This document shows, piece by piece, positions 53,133 through 61,771 of a stretch of DNA of 64,000 nt. Numbering within the stretch: the first letter of the stretch is position 1; the number at the start of each line of letters is the position of its first letter. The notes beneath the pieces were generated by a model, which searched no databases, had not been told where the DNA came from, and worked only from the letters and a program-made list of their open reading frames with translations. The DNA lies in the NCBI RefSeq assembly GCF_047238265.1, contig NZ_JBDFMM010000001.1, positions 5,022,001 to 5,086,000 of the forward strand, read 5' to 3'. The stretch comes from Paenibacillus_F sp047238265 (GTDB lineage Bacteria > Bacillota > Bacilli > Paenibacillales > NBRC-103111). Made by a program: the position numbers and the translations under genes.

Positions 53133-54086
53133 ATGAAACACGATCAGCATAAAATTCTCGATTGTACGATACGCGACGGAGGGCTCGTCAACAATTGGGA
53201 TTTTAGCGTGGAATTTGTTCAGGATATGTATCGCGGCTTGAATGCGGCCGGCGTTGAATATATGGAAATCGGTTACAAAAATTCGGCTAAACTCCTGAAA
53301 AGCGACAATGCGGGTCCGTGGCGTTTTCTGAATGAGGATTTCCTGCGTGAGGTCATCCCTACCAAGAACGATACGAAGCTTTCCGCGCTCGTGGATATCG
53401 GCCGCGTCGACGAGAACGACATTCTCCCCCGCGAGCAGAGCCAGCTGGATCTGATCCGCGTAGCTTCTTACATCAAGGATGTGGACAAGGGTCTGCAGCT
53501 CGTACAGAAATTCCATGACATGGGGTACGAAACGACGCTGAACATCATGGCGCTCTCCCACGTGATGGAGAACGAGCTTAACGAAGCGTTCGAGCTCATT
53601 AACAGAAGTCCGGTGGATGTGGTATACGTCGTCGATTCGTACGGCAGCATGAATCACAAGGACATCGATTACATGGTCAATAAATTCCAGCGCCTTCTGC
53701 CGGAGAAGAAGCTGGGCCTTCATATGCATAACAATATGCAGCTCGCGTTCTCCAACACCATCGTCGGTGCCGAGAAAGGCGTCGAGTTCCTCGACACCTC
53801 CGTCTTCGGGATGGGTCGCGCGGCAGGCAACTGCACCACCGAGCTGCTCGTCAGCTACCTGAAAAACCCGCGTTACGATGTGCGTCCCGTTCTGGACCTG
53901 ATCGAACGCCACATGGTCGCCATGCGCGAGAAAGTGGAATGGGGCTACATCATTCCTTACATGATCGCCGGAACGCTCAACGAGCATCCGCGCGTAGCCA
54001 TGGCCGTCCGCAACACCGCGGACAAAGACAAATACGTCGAGTTCTACGACAAGCTGACGACGCCTGAAACTATCGCCAATAATTAA
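53133..54086 (+). CDS. HMGL/DmpG-like aldolase-domain protein
   Basis: A 317-residue TIM-barrel protein of the HMG-CoA-lyase-like group (with 4-hydroxy-2-oxovalerate aldolase and isopropylmalate synthase). The metal/substrate motif is DCTIRDGGLVNNWDF at the N-terminus, and metal His residues sit in GLHMHNNMQLAFSNT. YMEIGYKNS, VYVVDSYGSM and FGMGRAAGNCTTELL are conserved barrel parts. The protein is 100-200 residues shorter than synthases of the family and has no regulatory domain. There is no pathway neighbour, so the substrate is unknown. GGAGG is nine bases before ATG 53133. Confidence 0.85.
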   Translation: MKHDQHKILDCTIRDGGLVNNWDFSVEFVQDMYRGLNAAGVEYMEIGYKNSAKLLKSDNAGPWRFLNEDFLREVIPTKNDTKLSALVDIGRVDENDILPREQSQLDLIRVASYIKDVDKGLQLVQKFHDMGYETTLNIMALSHVMENELNEAFELINRSPVDVVYVVDSYGSMNHKDIDYMVNKFQRLLPEKKLGLHMHNNMQLAFSNTIVGAEKGVEFLDTSVFGMGRAAGNCTTELLVSYLKNPRYDVRPVLDLIERHMVAMREKVEWGYIIPYMIAGTLNEHPRVAMAVRNTADKDKYVEFYDKLTTPETIANN

Positions 54087-54094
54087 TCCCCTTA

Positions 54095-54128
54095 TAAAGA
54101 TCCTTTCCTCCGGGAAGGGATCTTTTTT
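54095..54128 (+). terminator. Terminator of the aldolase gene
   Basis: aaagatcctttcc / gggaagggatctttttt hairpin. Confidence 0.9.
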
Positions 54129-54160
54129 GCTTTTCACGTCCCGGGAATCCGCACTTCTTT

Positions 54161-54176
54161 CATTAACTTTCGTTAA
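54161..54176. promoter_or_regulatory. Palindrome attaac-tttc-gttaat before the 698-residue protein
   Basis: A perfect six-base inverted repeat with a four-base spacer, about 75-90 bases upstream of the start. It could be an operator. No regulator is known. Confidence 0.4.
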
Positions 54177-54250
54177 TATCCTTACTAATTCCGGTTTGGT
54201 ATAGTGACTCATGGAAAAGTACCCATCCTACTAACCACTGGAGTGAGACC

Positions 54251-56347
54251 ATGTCTGCCAAAACCAAACACGATGCTTTCGAGGAGTTTTATACGAGGGC
54301 ATCCAATACCGGCCCGGCTGCCGGTACGTTTTTCAATGATAAAGCTTATCTTTTTTACACGAACGGGAATCTGCTGGATCTCATTTGCATGGAAACTTAT
54401 CTCGGCGACGATAAACGGGAAAAAGTCAGAGTCGTTAACAGCCCCAACAAAAAGAAAGGGCCGCTGGGGATTGAATATTTGACCAAAGTGGCCTATGGAG
54501 GCGACGGAGTCGGCGGAGGCCGGATACCGGCTCTGGCGGCTTGCGTGCATGAGGGCGTCCTGTATCTGTTTTACGCGGATCAGAGAGGGACGCTGCACCA
54601 AATGACCTCCCCGGACGGGACCGAATGGTCGGCGGCTCTTACCTTGGGCGAACGCATGCGCATGCGGGCGGACAGCCGGTTCGCAGCCGTCTCGGCCGGA
54701 ACCCGTTTGTATCTCATCGGCTCCGATGCGGACGGCAAGCTGGCGTTGAACTGGACGGACAACGGGGGGCAGACGTGGGAGCGAACCGAAGCCCGTGAAC
54801 AGCGGAAGGGTAAAGACGGCAGGACGGAGGAAATCCCGATCGCGGACGTCACTCATACGGCGGCATGCAGCTACCGGGACTCCGGCGGCAACGTGCGGAT
54901 CATGGCCGGCTATATTCAGCGGAGCCAAGATACGAAGTCGGTTCTTTCCCGCAAAAAAGAAACGCTGAAAACGTGGCTCCTGCACCACGAGGAGCAGGCG
55001 CCGCCCCGGAAAGTAAATGAGCCGCAAGCCATAGCGGAAGGCGAGAATGTCAGCCACTTCGCGCTCGCTCCGGGCTCCATCGAAAACGGCTCTGCAGGCA
55101 GCGTCCTTCAGTTGTTCGTCAGCGGCAAAACCGAATCTGATGTTAAAGCGAGAAGATACGAATACTCCGTCTCCACGGGCGTCTGGTCGGCCCCCATTGT
55201 CCGCGGCTGGGGGCATATGTCGACGCCTAACGGGCACCATGTCGACGCCTTCTCGTTTTTTATCCCCGAGGAGGAAGGACATATCCGGTCCGAAATCTGG
55301 TTTACCCAGACGTTCGACGGCTCCGGCCGGAAAAAACATCTCGGCATAGGCCGGTACCGCTCCGACCGGCTTACCTTAACGGACACGCTGACGAACTGGG
55401 CGAACGATGACCATCTGACGTTTCTGGGCGTCGTCGAAAGCCCCCCTCCCCACGTGCTGAACGGCTCCGAGCTTAAAGATTCCATCTGCTCCTTCCGGTT
55501 CAAGTGGTCGAAGGAGGAGCAGGCGGCGGTATCCGCCAAGTACAAATTCGGCGCTTCTCTCAACTTTAGCGGCAAAGTTCCGGTCGTAGGTCTCGGTGGC
55601 GAGCTGAAGATCGCTTATGAGCGGGCGCGTTCCGTCACTTCGGAAATGAAGAGCATCAAAGAATTTTCGATTGAGCTGTATCCGTCCTTCACCAAAAAAA
55701 CGGCTACGCATTTGTATATCCGTCCCAACATAACCCGGCACACCTACAAGCTGGGAGATTGGCAAAATCAAGACCTGGGAGTGCAGCTCAGTCTTTTCTC
55801 CGTCTCGGATCTGAGCATCGAGGCCCGTAAAGGGAAATCCTTGAGTACGTTCCCGAAGCGGCCCGATCCGAACCATATCGAGAACTATGTGCGGCGGTTT
55901 ACGGATCTGCCCGATTATACGAATAAGCAGCTTTCGTTCAGTATGCCGGTCAACTGGTCGGAATCTATGAAAATCGAAGAAAATTTTATTAAAATCAGCA
56001 AAACCGTCACCTCCGTCTCCAACAGCGTATCCGTCGAATGCAAGCCTGCGGGCAAAGCCCCCGGCGACGTGTTCTCGATCGGTGTAGGGTCCAGCTTCAT
56101 GTACACGTATGAAGTGAACGTATCCACCCAATTTTCATCGCAAATGGGCTGTACGGTCCGTTACCCGAATCCTCGCACGGATGAACCGGACGATATCAGC
56201 GAAGTGAAGCTGCTCATGTATGTGTTTTACCCCGATAAAAACAAAACGGACCGCTGCTACTGGATTCCGGAGGAAACGAAGAACCAGTATCCCTGGTGCG
56301 TGGCGTGGTCCGTGGATGAGCTGGTTAAGCAGGGCAGCGGCCAGTAA
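54251..56347 (+). CDS. Large protein of unknown function: propeller-like N-terminus, beta-rich C-terminus
   Basis: A 698-residue soluble protein, not recognised. Residues about 20-380 contain spaced beta-propeller or sialidase-like units (FFNDKAYLFYTNGN, VHEGVLYLFYADQRGTLHQM, GTRLYLIGSDADGKLALNW, NGGQTWER). Residues about 420-690 are beta-rich with Ser/Thr-rich strands (KYKFGASLNFSGKVPVVGLG, ISKTVTSVSNSVSVECK, FSIGVGSSFMYTYEVNVSTQ), as can be seen in aerolysin-type pore formers, but no diagnostic motif is present. No signal peptide. GGAG precedes ATG 54251 by seven bases. Monocistronic, with its own upstream region and terminator. Confidence 0.85.
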   Translation: MSAKTKHDAFEEFYTRASNTGPAAGTFFNDKAYLFYTNGNLLDLICMETYLGDDKREKVRVVNSPNKKKGPLGIEYLTKVAYGGDGVGGGRIPALAACVHEGVLYLFYADQRGTLHQMTSPDGTEWSAALTLGERMRMRADSRFAAVSAGTRLYLIGSDADGKLALNWTDNGGQTWERTEAREQRKGKDGRTEEIPIADVTHTAACSYRDSGGNVRIMAGYIQRSQDTKSVLSRKKETLKTWLLHHEEQAPPRKVNEPQAIAEGENVSHFALAPGSIENGSAGSVLQLFVSGKTESDVKARRYEYSVSTGVWSAPIVRGWGHMSTPNGHHVDAFSFFIPEEEGHIRSEIWFTQTFDGSGRKKHLGIGRYRSDRLTLTDTLTNWANDDHLTFLGVVESPPPHVLNGSELKDSICSFRFKWSKEEQAAVSAKYKFGASLNFSGKVPVVGLGGELKIAYERARSVTSEMKSIKEFSIELYPSFTKKTATHLYIRPNITRHTYKLGDWQNQDLGVQLSLFSVSDLSIEARKGKSLSTFPKRPDPNHIENYVRRFTDLPDYTNKQLSFSMPVNWSESMKIEENFIKISKTVTSVSNSVSVECKPAGKAPGDVFSIGVGSSFMYTYEVNVSTQFSSQMGCTVRYPNPRTDEPDDISEVKLLMYVFYPDKNKTDRCYWIPEETKNQYPWCVAWSVDELVKQGSGQ

Positions 56348-56724
56348 GGCAGCCGGATAGTTTTTTTCCATCAATCTGACGGCCATGGTTTAGGACGCCG
56401 CCTCTTTCTTTTGGCTGCTGCGGCTTCAAAAAGCTGTATACCGCTTCCGCAAGCTCAGCCGGAGGGCTCGGACCTTTGGAAGTCCGCTTGCGGTACAGAA
56501 GCAGCTCAGCCGTTATAAAACGGCACAGGGAAATTTCTCTGTGCTTTTTTTGCTCTGGGGCCTCCTGCTTTCGCTGCGTAAAATTGATTGACTAAATACA
56601 TTCAAAAAAGCAAAATAGTTACATATACTGCTGTACTCATGATGTGATCGACGATCATTGACACGCAGCGAAACAGCACGCCGGGAACGGCGCGATACGA
56701 AAATTCACCCGGAGGAAAACCTTT
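56348..56724. other. Gap between the 698-residue protein and the next gene
   Basis: It has a strong terminator and, near 56433-56518, two related stretches (ccgcttccgcaagctcagccg and ttgcggtacagaagcagctcagccg types) forming short direct and inverted repeats. No gene was seen. Confidence 0.45.
56523..56551 (+). terminator. Terminator after the 698-residue protein gene
   Basis: gcacag / ctgtgc stem with gaaatttc inside, then seven T. Confidence 0.88.
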
Positions 56725-57276
56725 ATGGTTAGTTACGCTTGGCTCACCGGCATGCTGCTGCTTTTGTTTTTCGGTTTAAACGTCCTGCTGAATTATTTAT
56801 CGCGCCGGGACCACGAACCTGTGCCGTCCTTGAAGACGAAAATTTGGGCGATTCCGGTTTTTTCCTTGCTCATCATCGGGCCGGTAATCGGTTTTGCTTT
56901 CTTATATATGACATTTTTCCGGGGGTTTGAACATACCGGCTCCCTCATCAGTTTTACGGGCAAAGCGGATCTCTTCACTTTTTCCCTGGTCATCTTGCTG
57001 AGCTTCCTGATCTTCGAGACTTTTATTCATCCCCTCCTCCATGCCATGATCCGTTACGGACTCAAGAGGCCCCCTTCCGTTTACGGCAGACAAATCATCA
57101 CGATTATCGCGGACTGTCTTCTGATCTATGTTTTTGCTCATCTGATTCCCGGCGTATATATCCAAGATTTTTTGTCCGCTCTCACTTTGTCTGTCGCTCT
57201 GCACGTGATCGAATGGATACTTGCAGGCATAATGAGTCTTTATAAAAAGAACAACAAAAAAAATGTAAACATGTAA
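56725..57276 (+). CDS. Predicted four-helix membrane protein, function unknown
   Basis: A 183-residue hydrophobic protein, membrane segments near residues 4-24, 42-66, 84-108 and 122-165, with a short basic tail (KKNNKKNVNM). GGAGG is nine bases before the ATG. No motif or family recognised. Followed by a terminator. Confidence 0.65.
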   Translation: MVSYAWLTGMLLLLFFGLNVLLNYLSRRDHEPVPSLKTKIWAIPVFSLLIIGPVIGFAFLYMTFFRGFEHTGSLISFTGKADLFTFSLVILLSFLIFETFIHPLLHAMIRYGLKRPPSVYGRQIITIIADCLLIYVFAHLIPGVYIQDFLSALTLSVALHVIEWILAGIMSLYKKNNKKNVNM

Positions 57277-57280
57277 AAAG

Positions 57281-57317
57281 GGATCAAGCTCTATCCAAGG
57301 AGCTTGATCTTTTTTTA
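57281..57317 (+). terminator. Terminator before the nrd leader
   Basis: Perfect ten-base stem gatcaagctc / gagcttgatc, then seven T. Confidence 0.92.
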
Positions 57318-57506
57318 ACGGGCTGCACCTGAAACCACCCGTTCAGCATATGAAAATCAGCTTGGCCGTATGGCTTGCCGGCGCCCGCAAACTTTGTCGA
57401 AATAAAAAGAAACGGAAATAAAATCTCGCCCGTTTATCGGCAGGTTATCACACCTTTTTCGCCTTTTATCTCGGTTTTTCTCCCCTTGTTGAGTCCTTAC
57501 GCACAG

Positions 57507-57536
57507 TTGACAAACCACAATATATTGAGGTAAATT
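57507..57536 (+). promoter_or_regulatory. Candidate nrdIEF promoter
   Basis: A perfect TTGACA -35 at 57507-57512, with TAAATT at 57531-57536 (18-base spacer). An NrdR-like box covers the spacer. Confidence 0.55.
57515..57530 (+). promoter_or_regulatory. NrdR-box-like palindrome 1
   Basis: ccacaatatattgagg has the perfect core caatatattg and fits the NrdR box pattern (acaCwATATwGtgt-like). It lies between the -35 and -10 of the candidate promoter, where NrdR would repress. Confidence 0.65.
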
Positions 57537-57557
57537 CATATCTATCACCTACATATT

Positions 57558-57582
57558 CACTATATATAGACTATATATAGAT
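57558..57582 (+). promoter_or_regulatory. NrdR-box-like palindromes 2 and 3 (tandem)
   Basis: Two exact copies of the self-complementary ctatatatag, one base apart. Centre-to-centre distances from box 1 are 42 and 53 bases, i.e. four and five helical turns. NrdR boxes usually come in pairs an integral number of turns apart. Confidence 0.55.
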
Positions 57583-57584
57583 TG

Positions 57585-57753
57585 GACAGGTTTCCCGCCC
57601 CCGAGGCGGGAATCAAAAGGGAAGTCCGGTGCGAATCCGGCGCGGTCCCGCCACTGTCAACGGGGAGCGCCCCACCCATACCGCCACTGACGGATGCCGT
57701 CGGGAAGGCCGCGGAGGGGCGCAATGAACCTGGAGCCAGGAGACCTGCCTGTC
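57585..57753 (+). promoter_or_regulatory. Cobalamin (adenosylcobalamin) riboswitch
   Basis: Outer helix gacagg (57585-57590) with cctgtc (57748-57753). Core motifs in order: a hairpin with loop, aaagggaagtccggtgcgaa, tccggcgcggtcccgcc then actgt, a variable arm, and the B12 box region gccaggagacctgcc. These are the conserved blocks of the class. It is about 300 bases upstream of nrdI in the same direction, so it should lower nrdIEF expression when cobalamin is bound. Confidence 0.95.
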
Positions 57754-57862
57754 TGAAAGACACCGCTGAACCTACGGGAGATAGGGAGGTGTCCGGACGT
57801 TTTTCACATTGCAGCCGCTAGCACGGCTGTCCCCTCCACCGCCTTCGGGCGGGGAACCGGAC

Positions 57863-57897
57863 GGCCGGCTTGTACGCGCGGCTTCAGCCGGCCTTTT
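57863..57897 (+). terminator. Hairpin in the riboswitch expression region (ggccggc/gccggcc, TTTT)
   Basis: A seven-base perfect stem with a 17-base loop, followed by four T. It could be an early terminator or part of the antiterminator of the riboswitch. Confidence 0.4.
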
Positions 57898-57950
57898 CGC
57901 CGAGCCGTCAGAGGCAGGCGAAGAGGCCGGGAACTGACTGTGAATCCAGA

Positions 57951-57979
57951 GCCGCTCTTTGTCACAAAGAGCGGCTTTC
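57951..57979 (+). other. Perfect ten-base hairpin in nrd leader
   Basis: gccgctcttt / aaagagcggc with a five-base loop, followed by only three T. Possible weak terminator or stability element. Confidence 0.5.
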
Positions 57980-57983
57980 ATCC

Positions 57984-58027
57984 GGGCGCGCCGACTACTT
58001 CCCGTAGCCGGCGCGCCCCGTATTTTT
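57984..58027 (+). terminator. Terminator-like hairpin just before nrdI
   Basis: Stem gggcgcgccg / cggcgcgccc is followed by cgtattttt. It ends about 26 bases before the nrdI ATG. This is the best candidate for the switch that the cobalamin riboswitch controls. Confidence 0.55.
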
Positions 58028-58053
58028 GATAGAGTGGAAAGGAAGATGCTTCC

Positions 58054-58413
58054 ATGCTGGTAGTTTACGATTCCCGTACGGGAAATGTTCAACGATTCAT
58101 TAACAAGCTGAATTTGAAGGCCGTACGGATCGAAGAGGATTTGACGATCCAGGAGCCGTTCGTCCTTGTTACTTATACGACCGGATTCGGTCAAATTCCC
58201 GGCAAAGTGCTGGACTTTCTGAAACATCACTCTTCCTTTCTGCGCGGTGTCGCCGCAAGCGGCAACCAGAACTGGGGACAATCTTTTGCCCTGAGCGCCG
58301 ACCGCATTTCATCGGCATACGGTGTTCCGGTGCTTGCCAAATTCGAACTTTCCGGCACGTCTAGCGACGTGGAACGATTCCATAAAGGGGTGCGCCATCT
58401 TGAAGCATATTGA
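58054..58413 (+). CDS. nrdI: NrdI flavodoxin-like protein
   Basis: A flavodoxin that supplies the oxidant to build the dimanganese-tyrosyl radical of NrdF. It is 119 residues, with the start MLVVYDSRTGNVQRFINKL and the FMN loop VTYTTGFGQIPGKVLDFL; ASGNQNWGQSFALSAD is also typical. AAAGGAAG is the ribosome site. It overlaps nrdE by 14 bases. Confidence 0.95.
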   Translation: MLVVYDSRTGNVQRFINKLNLKAVRIEEDLTIQEPFVLVTYTTGFGQIPGKVLDFLKHHSSFLRGVAASGNQNWGQSFALSADRISSAYGVPVLAKFELSGTSSDVERFHKGVRHLEAY

Positions 58414-60484
58414 ACTGAACAACGAACTCATGATACCGGGGGAAGACGGTTTTTACCGTCTGGAGAAAGACCGCGAAGCGCTGGACGCCTTCCTTGAAGA
58501 AGTGCAGGGGCAGACCGTTCCTTTCGGCAGCATCAAAGAACGCTACGATTATCTGATCGGCGAAGATTTCTACGAGAACGTGTACGAGCAGTACACGCTG
58601 GAGCAGATCGAAGCCATCCACGAAACGATCCGCGAAAGCGGCTTTAAGTTCCAGTCCTACATGGCCGCTTCGAAATTTTATAAAGATTACGCCCTGCGCA
58701 CCAATGATAAAAAGCAAGTCCTCGAATCGTACGAGGACCGCGCCGCCATCGTCGCCCTTCACCTCGGTGAAGGCGACTTCGGCAAAGCGCAGCGGATCGC
58801 CAAGGCGATCATCGAGCAGCGCGTCCAGCCGGCCACGCCGACGTTCCTGAACGCAGGACGCAGCCGCCGGGGCGAAATGGTCTCCTGCTTCCTGCTGGAG
58901 ATGGACGACTCCCTGAACTCCATCCAGTACGTCATCGGCACCTGCATGCAGCTGTCCAAAATCGGCGGCGGCGTAGCCGTAAACATGTCCAAGCTGCGCG
59001 GACGCGGCGAGCCGATCAAAGGCGTCGAAGGCGCCGCCAAAGGCATCATGCCCGTCATGAAGCTGCTTGAGGATGCCTTCTCTTACGCGGATCAGATGGG
59101 TCAGCGCCGGGGCTCCGGAGCGGTCTACTACTCCGTGTTCGGCTGGGACATCATCGAATTCCTCGACTGCAAAAAGATCAACGCGGACGAGAAATCCCGT
59201 ATCCAGACGCTTTCCATCGGCCTGATCGTGCCGCAGAAATTTTACGAGCTGGCCGAGCAGAACAAGCCGCTGCACGTGTTCGCCCCGTTCTCCGTCTATA
59301 AGGAATACGGCCGTCACCTCGACGATATGAATATCGACGAGATGTATGAAGAGCTGCTCGCCAACCCGAACGTGAAGAAGAAAGTCGTAATGAGCGCCCG
59401 CGACATGCTGACCAAGATTGCCGTTATCCAGCTCGAATCCGGCTATCCGTACATCATGAACCGTTCCAACGCAAACCGCGGACATGCTCTGAAAGACATC
59501 GGCAAAGTGAAAATGTCCAACCTGTGCACGGAGATTTTCCAGCTTCAGGAAACGACGGAGATCGGCGATTACGGCCAAGGCGATATTATCCGCCGGGACA
59601 TTTCCTGCAACCTCGCTTCGCTTAACATCGTGAACGTGATGGAAACGAAAAGCATCCGCGACTCCGTCCACAGCGGCATCGAAGCGCTGACTTCCGTCAG
59701 CGACAACACGACGGTAGCGAACGCGCCGGGCGTTGTAAAGGCGAACAAGGAGCTTCATTCCGTCGGTCTCGGCGCGATGAACCTGCACGGTTATCTGTCC
59801 AAAAACCGGATCGCCTACGAAAGCCCGGAAGCGAAAGAATTTGCCCGCGCCTTCTTCATGGCCATCAACTTCTACTCGCTGGAGAAAAGCATGGAAATCG
59901 CACGCGACCGCGGCGTCACTTTCGCCGATTTCGAACGGTCCGAATATGCGAAGGGCACCTATTTTGCCAAGTATGAAGTGAAAGATTACCGTCCCGAATC
60001 CGATAAAGTCAAAGCTCTTTTCGAAGGCATGGATCTTCCGTCTCCGGAAGACTGGAAAGCTCTCAAAGAGCAAGTCATGAAGCACGGCCTGTACCATGCT
60101 TACCGTCTGGCCATCGCGCCGACACAGAGCATCTCGTACGTGCAAAACGCGACTTCCAGCGTTATGCCGATCGTCGACCAGATCGAAACGCGCACGTATG
60201 CAAACTCGACCACTTACTATCCGATGCCGTACCTGTCCAAAGAAAACATGTTCTTCTACAAGTCGGCTTACCGGATGGACCCGTTCAAGATCATCGATCT
60301 TATCGCGGAAATCCAGGAGCATGTGGACCAGGGCATTTCCACGGTGCTGCACGTAAACAGCGACATCTCGACCCGCGAGCTGGCCCGCAACTACCTGTAT
60401 GCCGCCAAAAAAGGCCTCAAATCGCTCTACTACACCCGCACGAAGCGGCTGACCATGGAAGAATGCCTGAGCTGCTCCGTTTAA
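58400..60484 (+). CDS. nrdE: Class Ib ribonucleotide reductase large subunit
   Basis: Reduces ribonucleoside diphosphates to deoxy forms. It is 694 residues from a TTG at 58400, nine bases after GGGG, inside the end of nrdI; a later ATG (MIPGEDGFYRLEKD) would lose ten residues. Active-site Cys in GEMVSCFLLEMDDS, the loop NLCTEIFQL, and the radical-path C-terminus with CLSCSV (CxxC) are present. It lacks an ATP cone at the N-terminus, as do class Ib proteins. It is B12-independent, which makes the riboswitch upstream meaningful. Confidence 0.96.
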   Translation: MKHIELNNELMIPGEDGFYRLEKDREALDAFLEEVQGQTVPFGSIKERYDYLIGEDFYENVYEQYTLEQIEAIHETIRESGFKFQSYMAASKFYKDYALRTNDKKQVLESYEDRAAIVALHLGEGDFGKAQRIAKAIIEQRVQPATPTFLNAGRSRRGEMVSCFLLEMDDSLNSIQYVIGTCMQLSKIGGGVAVNMSKLRGRGEPIKGVEGAAKGIMPVMKLLEDAFSYADQMGQRRGSGAVYYSVFGWDIIEFLDCKKINADEKSRIQTLSIGLIVPQKFYELAEQNKPLHVFAPFSVYKEYGRHLDDMNIDEMYEELLANPNVKKKVVMSARDMLTKIAVIQLESGYPYIMNRSNANRGHALKDIGKVKMSNLCTEIFQLQETTEIGDYGQGDIIRRDISCNLASLNIVNVMETKSIRDSVHSGIEALTSVSDNTTVANAPGVVKANKELHSVGLGAMNLHGYLSKNRIAYESPEAKEFARAFFMAINFYSLEKSMEIARDRGVTFADFERSEYAKGTYFAKYEVKDYRPESDKVKALFEGMDLPSPEDWKALKEQVMKHGLYHAYRLAIAPTQSISYVQNATSSVMPIVDQIETRTYANSTTYYPMPYLSKENMFFYKSAYRMDPFKIIDLIAEIQEHVDQGISTVLHVNSDISTRELARNYLYAAKKGLKSLYYTRTKRLTMEECLSCSV

Positions 60485-60593
60485 GAGAGAGCCGGGTTAA
60501 GAATAGATTCGTTTAAAAGAAGCCGGCTCGCGGCACGAACGTAATAAACGCTCCGTGCAGGCCGCAAACATCCGTATGGCGCTTACCCTATAA

Positions 60594-60639
60594 GCAGCTT
60601 TATGCTGGGCCCGAACTTGGAAGCCCCGCATAAAGCTGC
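60594..60639. repeat. Perfect 12-base inverted repeat between nrdE and nrdF
   Basis: gcagctttatgc and gcataaagctgc with a 22-base loop, no T run after. It lies in the 219-base nrdE-nrdF gap, about 65 bases before nrdF. It may adjust mRNA stability or nrdF level. Confidence 0.75.
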
Positions 60640-60703
60640 CTACGGTTATGCACGGCAGCGACTCATGCCGGATTTGCAGCGCGCCCCATCCAAAGGAGAG
60701 AAA

Positions 60704-61666
60704 ATGATGAAAGCCGTCAATTGGAATAAACCCGACGACGATTACACCTGGTCGTTTTGGCAGCAGAACGTGATGCAGTTCTGGACCGAAGAAGAAATTC
60801 CCCTTTCCGACGATAAAATGGTCTGGATCGAGATGAGCCCCGACGAGCAGGATGTCTACAAGAAGGTTCTGGGCGGCCTGACGCTGCTGGACACCCTTCA
60901 AGGCGGAGTCGGCATGCCGAGGCTCGTCGAGCACATGGACGGGCTCCAGCGCAAAGCGGTGCTGTCGTTCATGGGCATGATGGAGCAAATTCATGCGAAG
61001 TCCTACAGCAGCATCTTCACGACACTGGCGAGCAACGAGGAGATCGACGGCATTTTCCGCTGGGTCGAAGAAAACGGACGCCTGCAGCAGAAAGCGGATC
61101 TCATCAACCGCTACTACAACAGCATCCAGTCCGACAAAGACCTTTATCTGGCGATGACGGCTTCCGTTTATCTCGAAAGCTACCTGTTCTACAGCGGCTT
61201 CTTCTATCCGCTCTACCTGGCCGGACAAGGCAAAATGACGAACAGCGGCGAGATCATCGACCTCATTCTGCGCGACGAAAGCATCCACGGCCTGTACGTC
61301 GGTACGCTGGCGCAGGAGCTGTTCGCGACTCTGAGCGAAACCGAGCAGCAGGAAGCCGCCGAAGAGCAGATCAAGCTGCTCCTGGAGCTGTACGAGATCG
61401 AGAAGCTTTACACCGAGGAGCTCTACACTCCGCTCGGCCTGCAGGACGATGTGCTGCGCTATGTGCGTTACAACGCCAACAAAGCGCTGATGAACCTCGG
61501 ACGCGATCCTTACTTCCCGGAAGAACCGGTTCATCCCGTCGTTCTGAACGGAATCCGGACGCAGACGAAGCAGCATGACTTTTTCTCGAAAAAAGGCAAC
61601 GGCTACGTCCGCGCTCTCCGCGTCGAGCCGCTTAGCGACGACGACTTCAGCTTCGAAGGGCTGTAA
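60704..61666 (+). CDS. nrdF: Class Ib ribonucleotide reductase small subunit
   Basis: Houses the dimetal-tyrosyl radical for NrdE. It is 320 residues. Metal ligands: Asp in TLLDTLQGG (D63), Glu and His in MMEQIHAKSYSS (E94, H97), and ligands in ESYLFYS and RDESIHG. Radical Tyr101 is in HAKSYSSIF. The C-terminal tail DDDFSFEGL binds NrdE. AAAGGAG is five bases before ATG 60704, and a second ATG directly follows it. A 219-base gap with an inverted repeat separates it from nrdE. Confidence 0.96.
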   Translation: MMKAVNWNKPDDDYTWSFWQQNVMQFWTEEEIPLSDDKMVWIEMSPDEQDVYKKVLGGLTLLDTLQGGVGMPRLVEHMDGLQRKAVLSFMGMMEQIHAKSYSSIFTTLASNEEIDGIFRWVEENGRLQQKADLINRYYNSIQSDKDLYLAMTASVYLESYLFYSGFFYPLYLAGQGKMTNSGEIIDLILRDESIHGLYVGTLAQELFATLSETEQQEAAEEQIKLLLELYEIEKLYTEELYTPLGLQDDVLRYVRYNANKALMNLGRDPYFPEEPVHPVVLNGIRTQTKQHDFFSKKGNGYVRALRVEPLSDDDFSFEGL

Positions 61667-61720
61667 GCCGCCCCGGCGGTGCCCTTCACAGCCCGGCCGG
61701 ATACGCAAGCGGCCGGGTAT

Positions 61721-61771
61721 ACGCAAAAAGACGTACAAAATTGGAGACAATTTTGTACGTCTTTTTTGCGT
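61721..61771. terminator. Bidirectional terminator after nrdF
   Basis: Near-perfect palindrome: acgcaaaaagacgtacaaa arm and its complement around a ggag loop, with six T. Confidence 0.93.

Noticed and set aside
58361..60352. 663-codon minus-strand ORF opposite nrdE
   Set aside because: Antisense shadow of a conserved gene; no motif.
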